Positions 42,128-51,396 of a stretch of 64,000 nucleotides of DNA are shown here, piece after piece. The notes under the pieces were generated by a model. That model was not told the origin of the DNA. It saw only the letters and a program-made list of their open reading frames with translations, and searched no databases. Position numbers and translations under genes: made by a program. Source of the stretch: Rhodospirillaceae bacterium (GTDB lineage Bacteria; Pseudomonadota; Alphaproteobacteria; GCA-2731375); contig JABIWH010000050.1 of the NCBI GenBank assembly GCA_018701215.1, positions 310,001-374,000 of the forward strand. The letters run 5' to 3'. How positions within the stretch are numbered: the stretch's first letter is position 1; the number at the start of each line of letters is the position of its first letter.

Positions 42128-42808
42128 ATGACGGGCAAATTGGCGGGCAAGCGGGTTCTGGTAACCCAGGCGAATGATTACATGGGACCGCAAAGCGTGC
42201 AGACCTTTCGCGGGGCGGGAGCCGAGGTCATCGCGGACGTCAGCGACCTGACCGAGCCCGAGGCCGCCGCCCGCGTCCTGGCCGAGGCCGGCACCGTGGA
42301 TATTCTGCTCGCCAACCTAGCCGCGCCCAATCATCACGGCGTCGCCGTAGCGGATGTGGATGACGAGATCTGGGCCTCCGCCTTCGACGTCATGGTGCAT
42401 CCCCTGCATCGCCTGGTCCGCGCAACCGCGCCGCAAATGATCGCGCGGGGCGCCGGCAAGATTATCGTTTACGGCAGCGCGACGCCTTTGCGGGGGATCG
42501 CCAGACTGGCCGCCTATACCGCCGCGCGCGGGGCCCAGGCCGGCTATGTGCGTTCGGTGGGCACGGAACTGGCCCGCAATAACATCCAGATGAACCTGAT
42601 CGCGCAAAACTGGGTGGAGAGCGACGTCTACTATCCCGAAAGCCTGCAGGAAAACCCCAAATTCCAGGCCAATCTGAAGCGGGAAGTCCCCTTGGGCAGA
42701 TTGGCCCGGGCCGAGGAAGATTGCGCCCTGGCGCTGTTCCTGGCCGGCAATGACAGCGATTTTTTCGTCGGCCAGGTGATACCTTTCGCGGGCGGCTGGG
42801 TCAGCTAA
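42128..42808 (+). CDS. halohydrin dehalogenase-like SDR protein
   Basis: The 226-residue protein has an SDR fold but lacks the glycine-rich NAD motif. Instead it has T13-x4-Y18-x-G20 (TQANDYMG) and the triad S117-x12-Y130-x3-R134 (SATP...AAYTAAR). These are the two diagnostic motifs of halohydrin dehalogenases, in which a halide or nucleophile site replaces the NAD site and arginine replaces lysine. The segment NWVESDVYYPESLQENPKF also resembles the halide-site loop. It would interconvert vicinal haloalcohols and epoxides. ATG 42128 has AGGTGG just upstream; ATG 42110 is an alternative. Confidence 0.78.
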   Translation: MTGKLAGKRVLVTQANDYMGPQSVQTFRGAGAEVIADVSDLTEPEAAARVLAEAGTVDILLANLAAPNHHGVAVADVDDEIWASAFDVMVHPLHRLVRATAPQMIARGAGKIIVYGSATPLRGIARLAAYTAARGAQAGYVRSVGTELARNNIQMNLIAQNWVESDVYYPESLQENPKFQANLKREVPLGRLARAEEDCALALFLAGNDSDFFVGQVIPFAGGWVS

Positions 42809-42881
42809 AGTACCGCGCGACGGGTTAGAAACAGGACCAGCGAAGCTTTGACCTGGGCGTCACAGTCGGGGACAATGGGGA

Positions 42882-43571
42882 ATGCATGCATGGATAGCTC
42901 AATTTCTGCGGACATACTCGATTCTGGGTGCCTTGACGGTCCTGGTGATGGGTGCCTGCGGCAATCCAGCCAAGGCCGCGGGTTTCATTTCACTGCCGGG
43001 CATCACCTTTTCCGAAGCGACGGATAATTTCCGCCTGTTGGGGGCCACGGGCACGGGCAGCCTGGATGATCCATTTATCTTGGTCGAGGAAGTCTTTGGC
43101 GATGGCGAGGTGGTGCTTGGCATAGACGTCAAGGCGGAGGATTTCGGCAGCCGGATCAAGACCATGCACGCGGTGGGCTTCGCCCTGCAAAAAGTGGTGA
43201 TTAACCGGACCGAGCAGGCCTGGAATTACTATGCCCTGGAACTGGAGTTCAAAAGCGGCCGCGGCAGCGACTATTACGACGGCTTGTCGTTTGCGCAAAA
43301 GGCCCAGGCGAACCGCCCCTTCCGCTCTGACAGTTTTGCCGTGGTCGAGGACTTGACCGAACCGCGCGACGTGATCCGCTTTACCAGAGGGCGGGTCATG
43401 CCTGGTCAGCAAGCCCGCTTCGTCATTGCCATTACACACACTGGAAATCAGCCGAATTTTTTCCTTGTTCAACACGTCCGCCCGCCTTATGCCGAACTGC
43501 AAAGGCCAGTACAATTAGCAGGATGCGCCGTATTCATGGGTCCGAGAGGAAAAGCCCAATGTCGCAGATAG
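42882..43571 (+). CDS. secreted protein of unknown function
   Basis: The 229-residue protein starts with a signal sequence (about residues 1-33; hydrophobic YSILGALTVLVMGAC, then GNPAKAAGF). The cysteine after VMGA makes a weak lipobox, so it may be a lipoprotein or be cut after AKA. The mature part is beta-rich (SLPGITFSEATDNFRLLG, DDPFILVEEVFGDGEVVLGI) and has no family I recognise. The 3' end overlaps the giant coiled-coil gene by 13 bases, implying co-expression and perhaps partnership at the cell envelope. Confidence 0.65.
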   Translation: MHAWIAQFLRTYSILGALTVLVMGACGNPAKAAGFISLPGITFSEATDNFRLLGATGTGSLDDPFILVEEVFGDGEVVLGIDVKAEDFGSRIKTMHAVGFALQKVVINRTEQAWNYYALELEFKSGRGSDYYDGLSFAQKAQANRPFRSDSFAVVEDLTEPRDVIRFTRGRVMPGQQARFVIAITHTGNQPNFFLVQHVRPPYAELQRPVQLAGCAVFMGPRGKAQCRR

Positions 43572-46500
43572 AGACGCCACCTACCCAGTTGCCGATCCCG
43601 GCGGAGGCCGTGCGGCAAGGACGCCCGGGCGGTGGATTTGGCGGCCAACATGGCGGTGGCTATGGCGGCGGCACTGGCGGCCCGGGCGGTCGGCCACCGC
43701 GTTGGTGGTCGGCGCGCGAGGTTGATTTCCATCGTGGCCTGATATTGGGCCTGGCATTAACCATGGTCTGGCTGATCCTGTGTTTCAGCTATATCAGCGG
43801 CTATGTGGGCTGGGATGCCCTGAGCTATCTGCTGCCCCACGAGCTGGCCGCCGTGTTAAGCGCCGTTTTTGCCCCCCTCGGCGTGCTCTGGCTGATGCTG
43901 TTCTATCTGCGCCGGGGCAGCGAAATGACCGACCACGCTGAACAGTTGCAGGCCGAGCTGCGCCGCCTGACCTACCCCGACGACCAGGCCGATGCCCGCA
44001 TCGAAATGATCTCCGCCGCGCTGCGCCATCAGGCGGACGAGTTGACCCAAGCCTCGGAACAGGCCACCGAGCAGGTTCGCCAGGTGGAAACCCTGTTACG
44101 TCAGCGGGTCGAGGATATTGGCCGCAGCTCGACCTCGTCCAACGCGCGCACCGCCGCTTTGGTTGAAGAGCTCGGCGGACGGGCGCGTTCGCTGGAAGGT
44201 GCGGCCGACCGTCTGGCCCAACAGGGCGAGGAGATGAACGAGCTGCTATTGGGCCAGGCCAGCAATTTCGAAGCCTCCATCGCACAATCACAACAGCGCG
44301 CCGAAACGGCGGTCGATGCCCTAAGCACGCAATCCGACGCCCTGGCCGAAGCCATGGACCAGGCCGAAGCGCGGGCCGAACGCCTGACCGAAAGCGCCAT
44401 GAGCCAGGCCGACCGCCTGGGTGAGTATTATGATGTCCGTTTAGGCGAAATGGAGCAGGCGGCGGCACAGGCACAACAGAATATCGCGGCACGCTCCGAC
44501 AGCATGGCCGACGGGGTGGCTCGCTCGGTCACCGAGCTGGACCAGAAATTCGGCCAGGCCATTGATCATATGGACCAACGCGGCGGCACCTGGAGCGAGG
44601 AAGCCATGGCGCGTGCCGATCAGGTCCGCCAACACTACGCCACCCGCCTGAACGAGATCGAACGCAGCGGCCAGCAGACCCAAACCAACATCGCCAGCCG
44701 CGGCAACCAATTGGCCTCGGAGCTGGAGCAAAATCTGGCCCATGTGGAGGCCGATTTCGACACCGCCATTGATCGGTTGTCGGCCCGCACCGACGGCATG
44801 AAGGACGAGGCCCAGGCGGGCGCCAATGGCATCGCCCAGCATTTCGAGGCACGCCTGGCCGAAATCGCGCAAAGCACCGATGACAGCCAGACCGCCATCA
44901 ATGCCCGCGGCACCAACATGGCCGAGGATCTAAACCGCACCCTGGCGCAGATGGCCGCGCGGTTCGACCAGAATATGGCGCAATTGAACCAGCGCAGCGG
45001 CGAGATGACGGAAGCGGCGACAGCCCGCGCCGATACCATGCATCACCATTACCGCGACAAGCTGACCGAGATCGAACAGGCCTCTGTTCAGGCCCAAACG
45101 GCCATGGCTGAACAAAACGAGCGCATGGCCGGGCATATGCAGCAGAATTTGAACACCATGGCCGCGTCATTTGACCTGGCCATAGACCGCCTGAACGAAC
45201 GTTCCGACGATCTGCGCGATGGCGCCATCGAACGGGTCGAACAGCTACGCCAGCAATATCAGGACAAACTTTCAACCATTGAGCAATCCACGGATCAGGC
45301 CCATACCGCCGTCGCCAGCCGTGCGGACCGCCTGGCCGACACCATTGAACAGAACCTCAATGACCTAGGCGATCACTTCAATCTGTCCATCGACCGCCTG
45401 GAAACCCGCACCGAAGAGATGACCACCAACGCCATGTCTCAGGCCGAACAAATGCGCCGCCATTATGGCGAGCAAATGGCGGAAATCGACCTAGCCGGGG
45501 CACAAACACAGAAGACGGCCTCGGGGCGCAGCAAGGATATCGCCGATGGCGTCCGCGCCGTCGTGGATCAATTGGGTCAGGAATACAACCAATCCCTGGA
45601 GCAATTGCAGTCGCAAACCGGCCAGATGACGGATCAGGCAGTGGCCGCCGCCAAGCGGATGCAACAGCATTTTGCCGAGGAACTCGCCGATATAGAGACG
45701 GCCTCGGCCCAAACTCAAAAGACCGTTGCCGGACAAGCCAACCAAATGGCCGAAGGGGTACGCCAGACGGTCGGCAAGGTGGGCCAGGAAATCGACCAGA
45801 CCATTGACCGCATGGAAGCCCGCGTGACCGCCACCGGCGAACGTATCCAGGTGCAGACGGACGATCTACGCAACGCCACCACCGCCGCCACGGAAGAGGC
45901 CGTGCGCCGGTTGGAGGAAATGAGCGCCACCCTGTTGTCCCGTATCGAACGGGTCAGCGGTGATATGAACCGCACGATCGAGGCTATCGATACGGACTGG
46001 ACCAATCTGCAGGCGAATGTGGACGAGCGCGCCCAGGCCCTGGCGGATGTGGTCCGGCGCATCACCTCGGACGTCTCGCAGCATGCCGACGTGATCTCCG
46101 AACGCCTGCGGGAAGAAGAACACGAGGCGCGGCAAACCGCCGACCGTATGACGGACCATGCCGCCGGACGGATCGACGATTTGCTGGCGGACCTGGAAAA
46201 GCGGCGTGGCCAGATGTTGACCCTGGCCGAGAGTACGGTCAACGGTCTGCGCGAGACGGTCGCCAAGGTTGAAAGCGAATTGCGCGGCCGGGCCGAAGAA
46301 TTCAACGCGGCGGTCGCCGACAGCGCCAATCTAAGCGAGGAAAAGGCCGAGGCCGTCGCCGTGGCATTCAAACTGCGCACGGTGCAGATCGCCAGCGACA
46401 CGGATAGGATCGCCACCTTCGTCAACCGCCGCACGGAAGAAATCGCAAAATCATTCAAGGATGGCGCCGAGGTGGTGACGGGCTATGCCGAGGATGCCGC

Positions 46501-49468
46501 CCGCCAAGCCGCCCTGAACGCCTTAACCTTGAGCACAACCTTCCAACAGCGCATTGATGATATTGGCGAGTCCGTTGCCGGCAACGCGGAAAAGATCGGC
46601 CAGGACGCCAGCCAATCCGCCGAAGCTATCCGCGAAGAGTTCGAAACCCGTATCCACGCCGTGGTCGGGGATCTGGAAAACTTGGCCCAGCGCACCATCG
46701 GCAAGGCGGGCGAGGTCGAGGCCGGTTTGCGGGTCCAGGTTGCGGATTTGGGCGTTGCCGTGGACGATATGATCGGCCACGGCACGAAAATGCATGCGGA
46801 CCTGCACCACGAGAGCAACCGTCTGCACGAGGTTTCGGCCCAGGTTGGCGCCGAGGCCCGGCGCACTGGCGAAGCCATGCGCGCGGAAAGTGATGTGTTG
46901 AGCCAGCTTTCGATTGAGGCGGAGACCATCTCCCACGGTATCGAGGCGCGGGTGCAACAGCATATGGAAATCCTGGATGCCACCGCGGAGCGTACCGAAG
47001 CGCGCATCGAGGAAGCGGGCGGCAAACTGGCGGCCACGGCGGACCACATACAACAGACCACGCAGCAGGCCGACCAGCAACTCCAACACAGTACGCAGAA
47101 TATGGACGCCAGGGCGGCAGCCATCGCGGCTGCGTCCCAACAATCCGCCGAGGCGATGGGCCGGGCCGGTGCCCGTGTGCAAGAGAGCATGCGCGGCATG
47201 CAGACCGCTGCCGCCGATGCCTCCGGGCAAATCCAAAATCTGACCGACGGCGCCGAGGAACGCATCGAAGCCATGGCCGGCCGGGCCGAGGCCCGCGTCG
47301 GCGACATGGCGGGTACGTTCGAGGGCCGCGTGGACGATCTTGCCATTGCCTCCGAGGACCGGCTGCAGGCATTTGTTCAGAATTCAGAACAGCGCGTGGA
47401 TGACCTTGCAGGCAGCGCCGAACAACGCCTGAATGAATTCGCCCAGAACACGGAGCTGCATATCGACGATTTGACCGGCACGGCGGAGCAGCGCCTGCGT
47501 GACTTGAGCGCGGGGGCGGAGACCAACCTGGCGCAAATCGCCGGCGCCACCACGGAAAGGGTAAACGAGGCCACGCAGGCCGCCGAACAACGTATCGAGA
47601 CCGTGCAGTCGGCCCTGGAGAAAGGCATTGAAAGCGTTAGCGAGGCCGCCACGCGCTCGGAGGATGCCGGACGGCAATTGCAGGAGCGTGTTGCCGGCCT
47701 GGCACGGACCGGGAGTGAAGCCGAGGCTAATATTCGGGCCTCTGAAGAGGCATATGTCGCGGCTGCCGACACCCTGGCGGCAGAAGGTGAACGGGCGCTG
47801 GCACAGGTTCATGCCACGACATCAAATCTGCGGGAAGAGGCCGACGGGGTCACGGCGGCGGCGCGCCAGGCCAACACGGCCATCGAGGCGACGGGAGAAA
47901 CGCTGCATCTGAATTCTCAAAATCTCTCCGCCGCCACGGATCGGGCGCAGGCGGAAGCGGCCTCGTTAAGCACCTCCATGCAGCGTCAAGCGGAAGTTCT
48001 GGAAGAGGCCGCCAGCCTGGCCGAGAGGCGCACCGCGCGCCTGAACCAGGAGCTGCATAACCGGGCCGGCGCCCTGCAGCAGATTGCCACCAATATCGCC
48101 GAACAGGCCGGGCAAATCGAAATGATTTTGGAACAAAGCACCCATGCTCTCGACCGGGCCTCGTCATCGGCCCTGGTGGATTTAGGCAAGGCCGGCGACG
48201 CCCTGCAAAAGGAGCTGCAAGGTCTGGACACCGCGGCCACCAAGGGCGAGGCCTATCTGAACCAGATCATGGATTTGCTGGCGCAAGGCAGTAGCCAGAC
48301 CGAAGGCACCACCGCCAAGGCGGTCGAGGGCATGGCGGAGGTGGCGCAATCCCTGCGCGGGCAAAGCGATCAACTTAACGAAGTGGCGGCGGCGGCGGCA
48401 GGGCGGATCGAGGTGGCTTTGACCCGGTTCATCGGACAGAGCCACTCATTGACCCAACAATCGGGAGACGTCAGTCAGGAGCTGTTGGAGCGCGCCGACC
48501 AAATGAGCACAACGGCGGCACGATCAAAATCCGATTTGGCCGAAGCCATCGACGTCCTCGGCCGGGGCAGCGCCAGGGTGGCGGAAGCGGCGGACGAAGC
48601 GGCGGCGCGGTTGCGCGGTGCGCACATCAACTTTGAAGGTGCCTCTACCGCGTTGAGCGAGGCTTCCGACCGGGAGGCAACGCGAATCCTGGGCGCGGGC
48701 ATTGCCTTTCGACAGGAGATCCAGAATGTCGCGGCGGCCGGTGAACGGGGGGCCGAACGCCTGCGCGCCGCCGGCTCGGACATGGCTGAACAGGGCAGTG
48801 AATTGCGCAGCGAGTCGAACCGGCTGTCGCAGCAGATTGCTGCTTTAAGCAAGGATTTGCGGCATGCGATCGATGATCTGTCCGATCAATCCAAGGGCAG
48901 CGAGGCGCGTTTGTTGCACCTGGGCGAGCAATTGAGCCGCAACGCGGGCGAATTGGAGCAATTGACCGAGCGTACCAGCCAGGCCGCCGACACGGTCGGT
49001 GAAAGCTATCGCCGTCAAGCCGAGGAGCTGCGCCAGATCAGTGAGCAAGCCCGTGCCGATGCCGCCAACATTGAAGAGAGCAGCGCCCTGAACCGGCGCA
49101 AGGCTTTCATGCGCAACATGACCTTCGTCACCGAGCGAATGAATTCGCTTGCGATCGATCTGGACCGGGCCATGGAGAAGAACATTCCCGAGGATGCCTG
49201 GGAACGCTATCTGGACGGCGACCGGGGTATTTTCGCACGGCGCATCGTACGCAACCGAGATCGCTTCTCGCTTGATACCATCCGGGCCAATTACGAAGCC
49301 GACGATGGTTTCCGCGAACATGTGGACCGTTACCTGTTCCAGTTCCAGGAAGCCCTGGAACAGGCCGAGGAGAACGACCCCGACGATATCCTGGCGGCGG
49401 TATTGCTGTCCTCGGACGTGGGCAAATTGTATATGTTGATGGCCAAGGCTTTGGGACGTCTCAACTAA
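43559..49468 (+). CDS. giant membrane-anchored coiled-coil protein with 69-residue repeats
   Basis: The 1969-residue protein has a glycine-rich cytoplasmic start (residues 20-50) and two membrane helices (about 60-80 and 94-116). About 1700 residues of glutamine-, alanine- and glutamate-rich coiled coil follow. A distinct C-terminal domain (about 1845-1969) contains FSLDTIRANYEADDGFREHV and ILAAVLLSSDVGKLYMLMAK. Residues 291-773 consist of seven units of exactly 69 residues. The layout resembles polarity proteins such as TipN, but homology is not shown. Database tools may call it apolipoprotein-like because of the repeats. AGAGGAAAA precedes ATG 43559. It is followed without gap by EamA genes. 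Confidence 0.8.
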   Translation: MSQIETPPTQLPIPAEAVRQGRPGGGFGGQHGGGYGGGTGGPGGRPPRWWSAREVDFHRGLILGLALTMVWLILCFSYISGYVGWDALSYLLPHELAAVLSAVFAPLGVLWLMLFYLRRGSEMTDHAEQLQAELRRLTYPDDQADARIEMISAALRHQADELTQASEQATEQVRQVETLLRQRVEDIGRSSTSSNARTAALVEELGGRARSLEGAADRLAQQGEEMNELLLGQASNFEASIAQSQQRAETAVDALSTQSDALAEAMDQAEARAERLTESAMSQADRLGEYYDVRLGEMEQAAAQAQQNIAARSDSMADGVARSVTELDQKFGQAIDHMDQRGGTWSEEAMARADQVRQHYATRLNEIERSGQQTQTNIASRGNQLASELEQNLAHVEADFDTAIDRLSARTDGMKDEAQAGANGIAQHFEARLAEIAQSTDDSQTAINARGTNMAEDLNRTLAQMAARFDQNMAQLNQRSGEMTEAATARADTMHHHYRDKLTEIEQASVQAQTAMAEQNERMAGHMQQNLNTMAASFDLAIDRLNERSDDLRDGAIERVEQLRQQYQDKLSTIEQSTDQAHTAVASRADRLADTIEQNLNDLGDHFNLSIDRLETRTEEMTTNAMSQAEQMRRHYGEQMAEIDLAGAQTQKTASGRSKDIADGVRAVVDQLGQEYNQSLEQLQSQTGQMTDQAVAAAKRMQQHFAEELADIETASAQTQKTVAGQANQMAEGVRQTVGKVGQEIDQTIDRMEARVTATGERIQVQTDDLRNATTAATEEAVRRLEEMSATLLSRIERVSGDMNRTIEAIDTDWTNLQANVDERAQALADVVRRITSDVSQHADVISERLREEEHEARQTADRMTDHAAGRIDDLLADLEKRRGQMLTLAESTVNGLRETVAKVESELRGRAEEFNAAVADSANLSEEKAEAVAVAFKLRTVQIASDTDRIATFVNRRTEEIAKSFKDGAEVVTGYAEDAARQAALNALTLSTTFQQRIDDIGESVAGNAEKIGQDASQSAEAIREEFETRIHAVVGDLENLAQRTIGKAGEVEAGLRVQVADLGVAVDDMIGHGTKMHADLHHESNRLHEVSAQVGAEARRTGEAMRAESDVLSQLSIEAETISHGIEARVQQHMEILDATAERTEARIEEAGGKLAATADHIQQTTQQADQQLQHSTQNMDARAAAIAAASQQSAEAMGRAGARVQESMRGMQTAAADASGQIQNLTDGAEERIEAMAGRAEARVGDMAGTFEGRVDDLAIASEDRLQAFVQNSEQRVDDLAGSAEQRLNEFAQNTELHIDDLTGTAEQRLRDLSAGAETNLAQIAGATTERVNEATQAAEQRIETVQSALEKGIESVSEAATRSEDAGRQLQERVAGLARTGSEAEANIRASEEAYVAAADTLAAEGERALAQVHATTSNLREEADGVTAAARQANTAIEATGETLHLNSQNLSAATDRAQAEAASLSTSMQRQAEVLEEAASLAERRTARLNQELHNRAGALQQIATNIAEQAGQIEMILEQSTHALDRASSSALVDLGKAGDALQKELQGLDTAATKGEAYLNQIMDLLAQGSSQTEGTTAKAVEGMAEVAQSLRGQSDQLNEVAAAAAGRIEVALTRFIGQSHSLTQQSGDVSQELLERADQMSTTAARSKSDLAEAIDVLGRGSARVAEAADEAAARLRGAHINFEGASTALSEASDREATRILGAGIAFRQEIQNVAAAGERGAERLRAAGSDMAEQGSELRSESNRLSQQIAALSKDLRHAIDDLSDQSKGSEARLLHLGEQLSRNAGELEQLTERTSQAADTVGESYRRQAEELRQISEQARADAANIEESSALNRRKAFMRNMTFVTERMNSLAIDLDRAMEKNIPEDAWERYLDGDRGIFARRIVRNRDRFSLDTIRANYEADDGFREHVDRYLFQFQEALEQAEENDPDDILAAVLLSSDVGKLYMLMAKALGRLN
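44429..45877 (+). repeat. seven in-frame 207-base (69-residue) coiled-coil repeats
   Basis: The aromatic anchor of the Y/F-x3-L/M-x-E/T-I/M motif recurs at residues 291, 360, 429, 498, 567, 636 and 705 of the coiled-coil protein, every interval being exactly 69 residues. Other columns also repeat, such as D-x-x-I/L-x-x-L at unit position about 42-48. The seventh unit is diverging and ends near residue 773. No insertion or deletion breaks the phase. Confidence 0.85.
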
Positions 49469-50419
49469 GTGGCGCCGTTCAAGGGGCCGAAAGCCGCGGG
49501 GGGCAGAGCCGCCACGGTGGGACAAAACCAGCTGGCGGGCATCGTCCTGGCATTGTCGGCCATCCTGTTATTTTCACTGATGGATTTGCAAGCCAAATAC
49601 CTGGGCCAAACATTCCCCGTGCCGCAGATCGTCTGGGCCAGATATTTTGGCAATTTCGCCGTTATGGTGGTGATTTTCTGGCCAAAGCGCGGCTTCAATC
49701 TACTGCGCACCAAACGGCCGGGCCTGCAAATCTTCCGCTCACTGCTACTGGTGTTGTGCACGGTGATTTTCTTCACCGCCATCCAATACATGCCCCTGGC
49801 CGATGCGGTGTCCATCAGCTTCATCTCGCCCCTGCTGGTGACGGCCCTGAGCGTACCGTTTCTGGGCGAAGTCGTGGGCCGGCGCCGCTGGAGCGCCGTG
49901 GGCATTGGCTTTATCGGCGCCATGATCATCGTCCGCCCCGGCATGGGCGTGATGCATTGGGCCGCCTGGCTTTTGTTGGGCATGGCGCTTGCCTATGCCA
50001 TGTACCAGATCACCACGCGCATGCTTTCGCATTCGGATGACCCCATCACGACCTTGTTCTTTTCCGCCATCGTGGGAACCATTCTGGTCAGTGCGGTGGT
50101 GCCATTCTATTGGCAAACACCGGTCACCCTGAAACACTGGCTGATGCTGACCAATATGGGCGTAATCGGCGGCATTGCGCATTATATATTGATCAGATCA
50201 TTTGAATTCGCCCCGGCGGCGGTGTTGGCACCGCTGTCCTACACTGCCCTGTTGTGGAACACGTTGAACGGCTATCTGGTTTTCGGCGATCTGCCTGACC
50301 GCTGGACGGTTGGCGGCGCCGCCATCCTGATCGCGACAGGCATCTACATTCTGTATCGGGAGGGGGTCCGCGGCAAGGAAGCCGCCCAGGCAAAAAGCGC
50401 GGACAAGTCGGCGACATAA
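49469..50419 (+). CDS. EamA/DMT family transporter (first of a tandem pair)
   Basis: The 316-residue protein has ten predicted membrane helices in two EamA repeats, with FEFAPAAVLAPLSYTALLWN and a C-terminal GIYILYREGVR typical of drug/metabolite exporters. GTG 49469 directly follows the stop of the coiled-coil gene with no gap; start and ribosome-binding site are therefore inside the upstream gene. The substrate is unknown. It is very similar to the next gene along its length, so the pair arose by duplication and may act as a heterodimer or have diverged in substrate. Confidence 0.84.
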   Translation: MAPFKGPKAAGGRAATVGQNQLAGIVLALSAILLFSLMDLQAKYLGQTFPVPQIVWARYFGNFAVMVVIFWPKRGFNLLRTKRPGLQIFRSLLLVLCTVIFFTAIQYMPLADAVSISFISPLLVTALSVPFLGEVVGRRRWSAVGIGFIGAMIIVRPGMGVMHWAAWLLLGMALAYAMYQITTRMLSHSDDPITTLFFSAIVGTILVSAVVPFYWQTPVTLKHWLMLTNMGVIGGIAHYILIRSFEFAPAAVLAPLSYTALLWNTLNGYLVFGDLPDRWTVGGAAILIATGIYILYREGVRGKEAAQAKSADKSAT

Positions 50420-51321
50420 TGCCCGGTCGAATTAGGGGACAGAACCAGTTGCTCGGCATCCTGCTCACCTTGGTGGCCATGCTGCTGTTGTCTCTGATGG
50501 ATTTGCTGGCCAAGTATCTGGGACAAAGCCTGCCGGTGGCCCAGATCGTCTGGGCCCGCTATTTCTTTCAATGCATTATCATGGCGGCATTCTTCTGGCC
50601 CCGGCGCGGCCTTGGCCTGATCCGCACCACGCGTCCCGGCCTGCAGCTATTCCGCTCGTTGTTGTTGGTGCTGTGCACTGTTATTTTCTTTACGGCGATC
50701 AAGTACATGTCCCTGGCCGATGCCGTGGCCATCAGCTTTGTTTCCCCCCTCATGGTAACGGCGCTGAGTGTTCCGCTATTGGGTGAAGTGGTGGGCCGGC
50801 GCCGCTGGAGCGCCGTCGCCATTGGCTTCGTGGGCGCCATGATCATTGTCCGCCCCGGCATGGGCGTGATGCATTGGGCGGCCTGGATGCTGTTGGGCCT
50901 GGCTCTGGCCTATGCCCTGTATCAAATCACCACCCGTATGCTGTCCAAAACGGACGACCCCATGGCGACCCTGTTTATCTCGGCCCTTGTCGGCGCCGTC
51001 CTAACGAGCCTGGTGGTGCCGTTTTATTGGCAGACCCCAGAGAGCATCGTTATTTGGCTGTTGCTGGCGCTCATGGGCATCATGGGCGGGCTGGGTCATT
51101 ATGCCGTGATCCGCTCGTTCGAATTCGCCCCCGTGGCCGTGCTCGCACCGCTGTCCTATACCGCCCTGTTATGGAATACCTTGTTCGGCTATCTGGTGTT
51201 CAGCGACCTGCCTGACCACTGGACCCTGATTGGCGCGGCCATCCTGGTCGCCACCGGCATCTATATTCTCTATCGCGAAGGCGTGCGCGACGAGTCCGCA
51301 ACAAGAAAACATGCGAAATAA
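50419..51321 (+). CDS. EamA/DMT family transporter (second of a tandem pair)
   Basis: The 300-residue protein has ten predicted membrane helices and shares long identical stretches with its upstream neighbour, for example FFTAIKYMSLADAVAISFVS against FFTAIQYMPLADAVSISFIS and the GEVVGRRRWSAV region. Its ATG overlaps the previous stop (TAATG). The N-terminus is shorter. It is followed after 75 bases by boxC, which has its own promoter, so these transporters are not clearly part of the box operon. Confidence 0.85.
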   Translation: MPGRIRGQNQLLGILLTLVAMLLLSLMDLLAKYLGQSLPVAQIVWARYFFQCIIMAAFFWPRRGLGLIRTTRPGLQLFRSLLLVLCTVIFFTAIKYMSLADAVAISFVSPLMVTALSVPLLGEVVGRRRWSAVAIGFVGAMIIVRPGMGVMHWAAWMLLGLALAYALYQITTRMLSKTDDPMATLFISALVGAVLTSLVVPFYWQTPESIVIWLLLALMGIMGGLGHYAVIRSFEFAPVAVLAPLSYTALLWNTLFGYLVFSDLPDHWTLIGAAILVATGIYILYREGVRDESATRKHAK

Positions 51322-51324
51322 TTC

Positions 51325-51357
51325 TTGATCTTAATCAATTCTGCATTATAATGCCTA
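51325..51357 (+). promoter_or_regulatory. boxC promoter overlapped by a palindromic TGCA operator
   Basis: TTGATC (51325-51330) and a perfect TATAAT (51347-51352) are spaced by 16 bases. The perfect 12-base palindrome GCATTATAATGC (51343-51354) covers the -10 box and belongs to a TGCA-N6-TGC arrangement. Bases 51345-51357 match the boxR region 38854-38866 in 12 of 13 positions. A repressor bound here would block RNA polymerase; BoxR is the obvious candidate. Confidence 0.6.
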
Positions 51358-51396
51358 TTACTATTTTGAGGAACGGGGCATTGGGGACCAGATCAG

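Noticed and set aside
44429..45877. Regular 207-base periodicity considered as a CRISPR or satellite array
   Set aside because: The repeats are imperfect at DNA level, in frame, without spacers, and conserve a coiled-coil protein pattern.
46483..47372. Several long minus-strand open frames inside the coiled-coil gene
   Set aside because: They arise from the biased codon use of a repetitive Ala/Gln/Glu-rich protein and are serine- or arginine-rich without family features.
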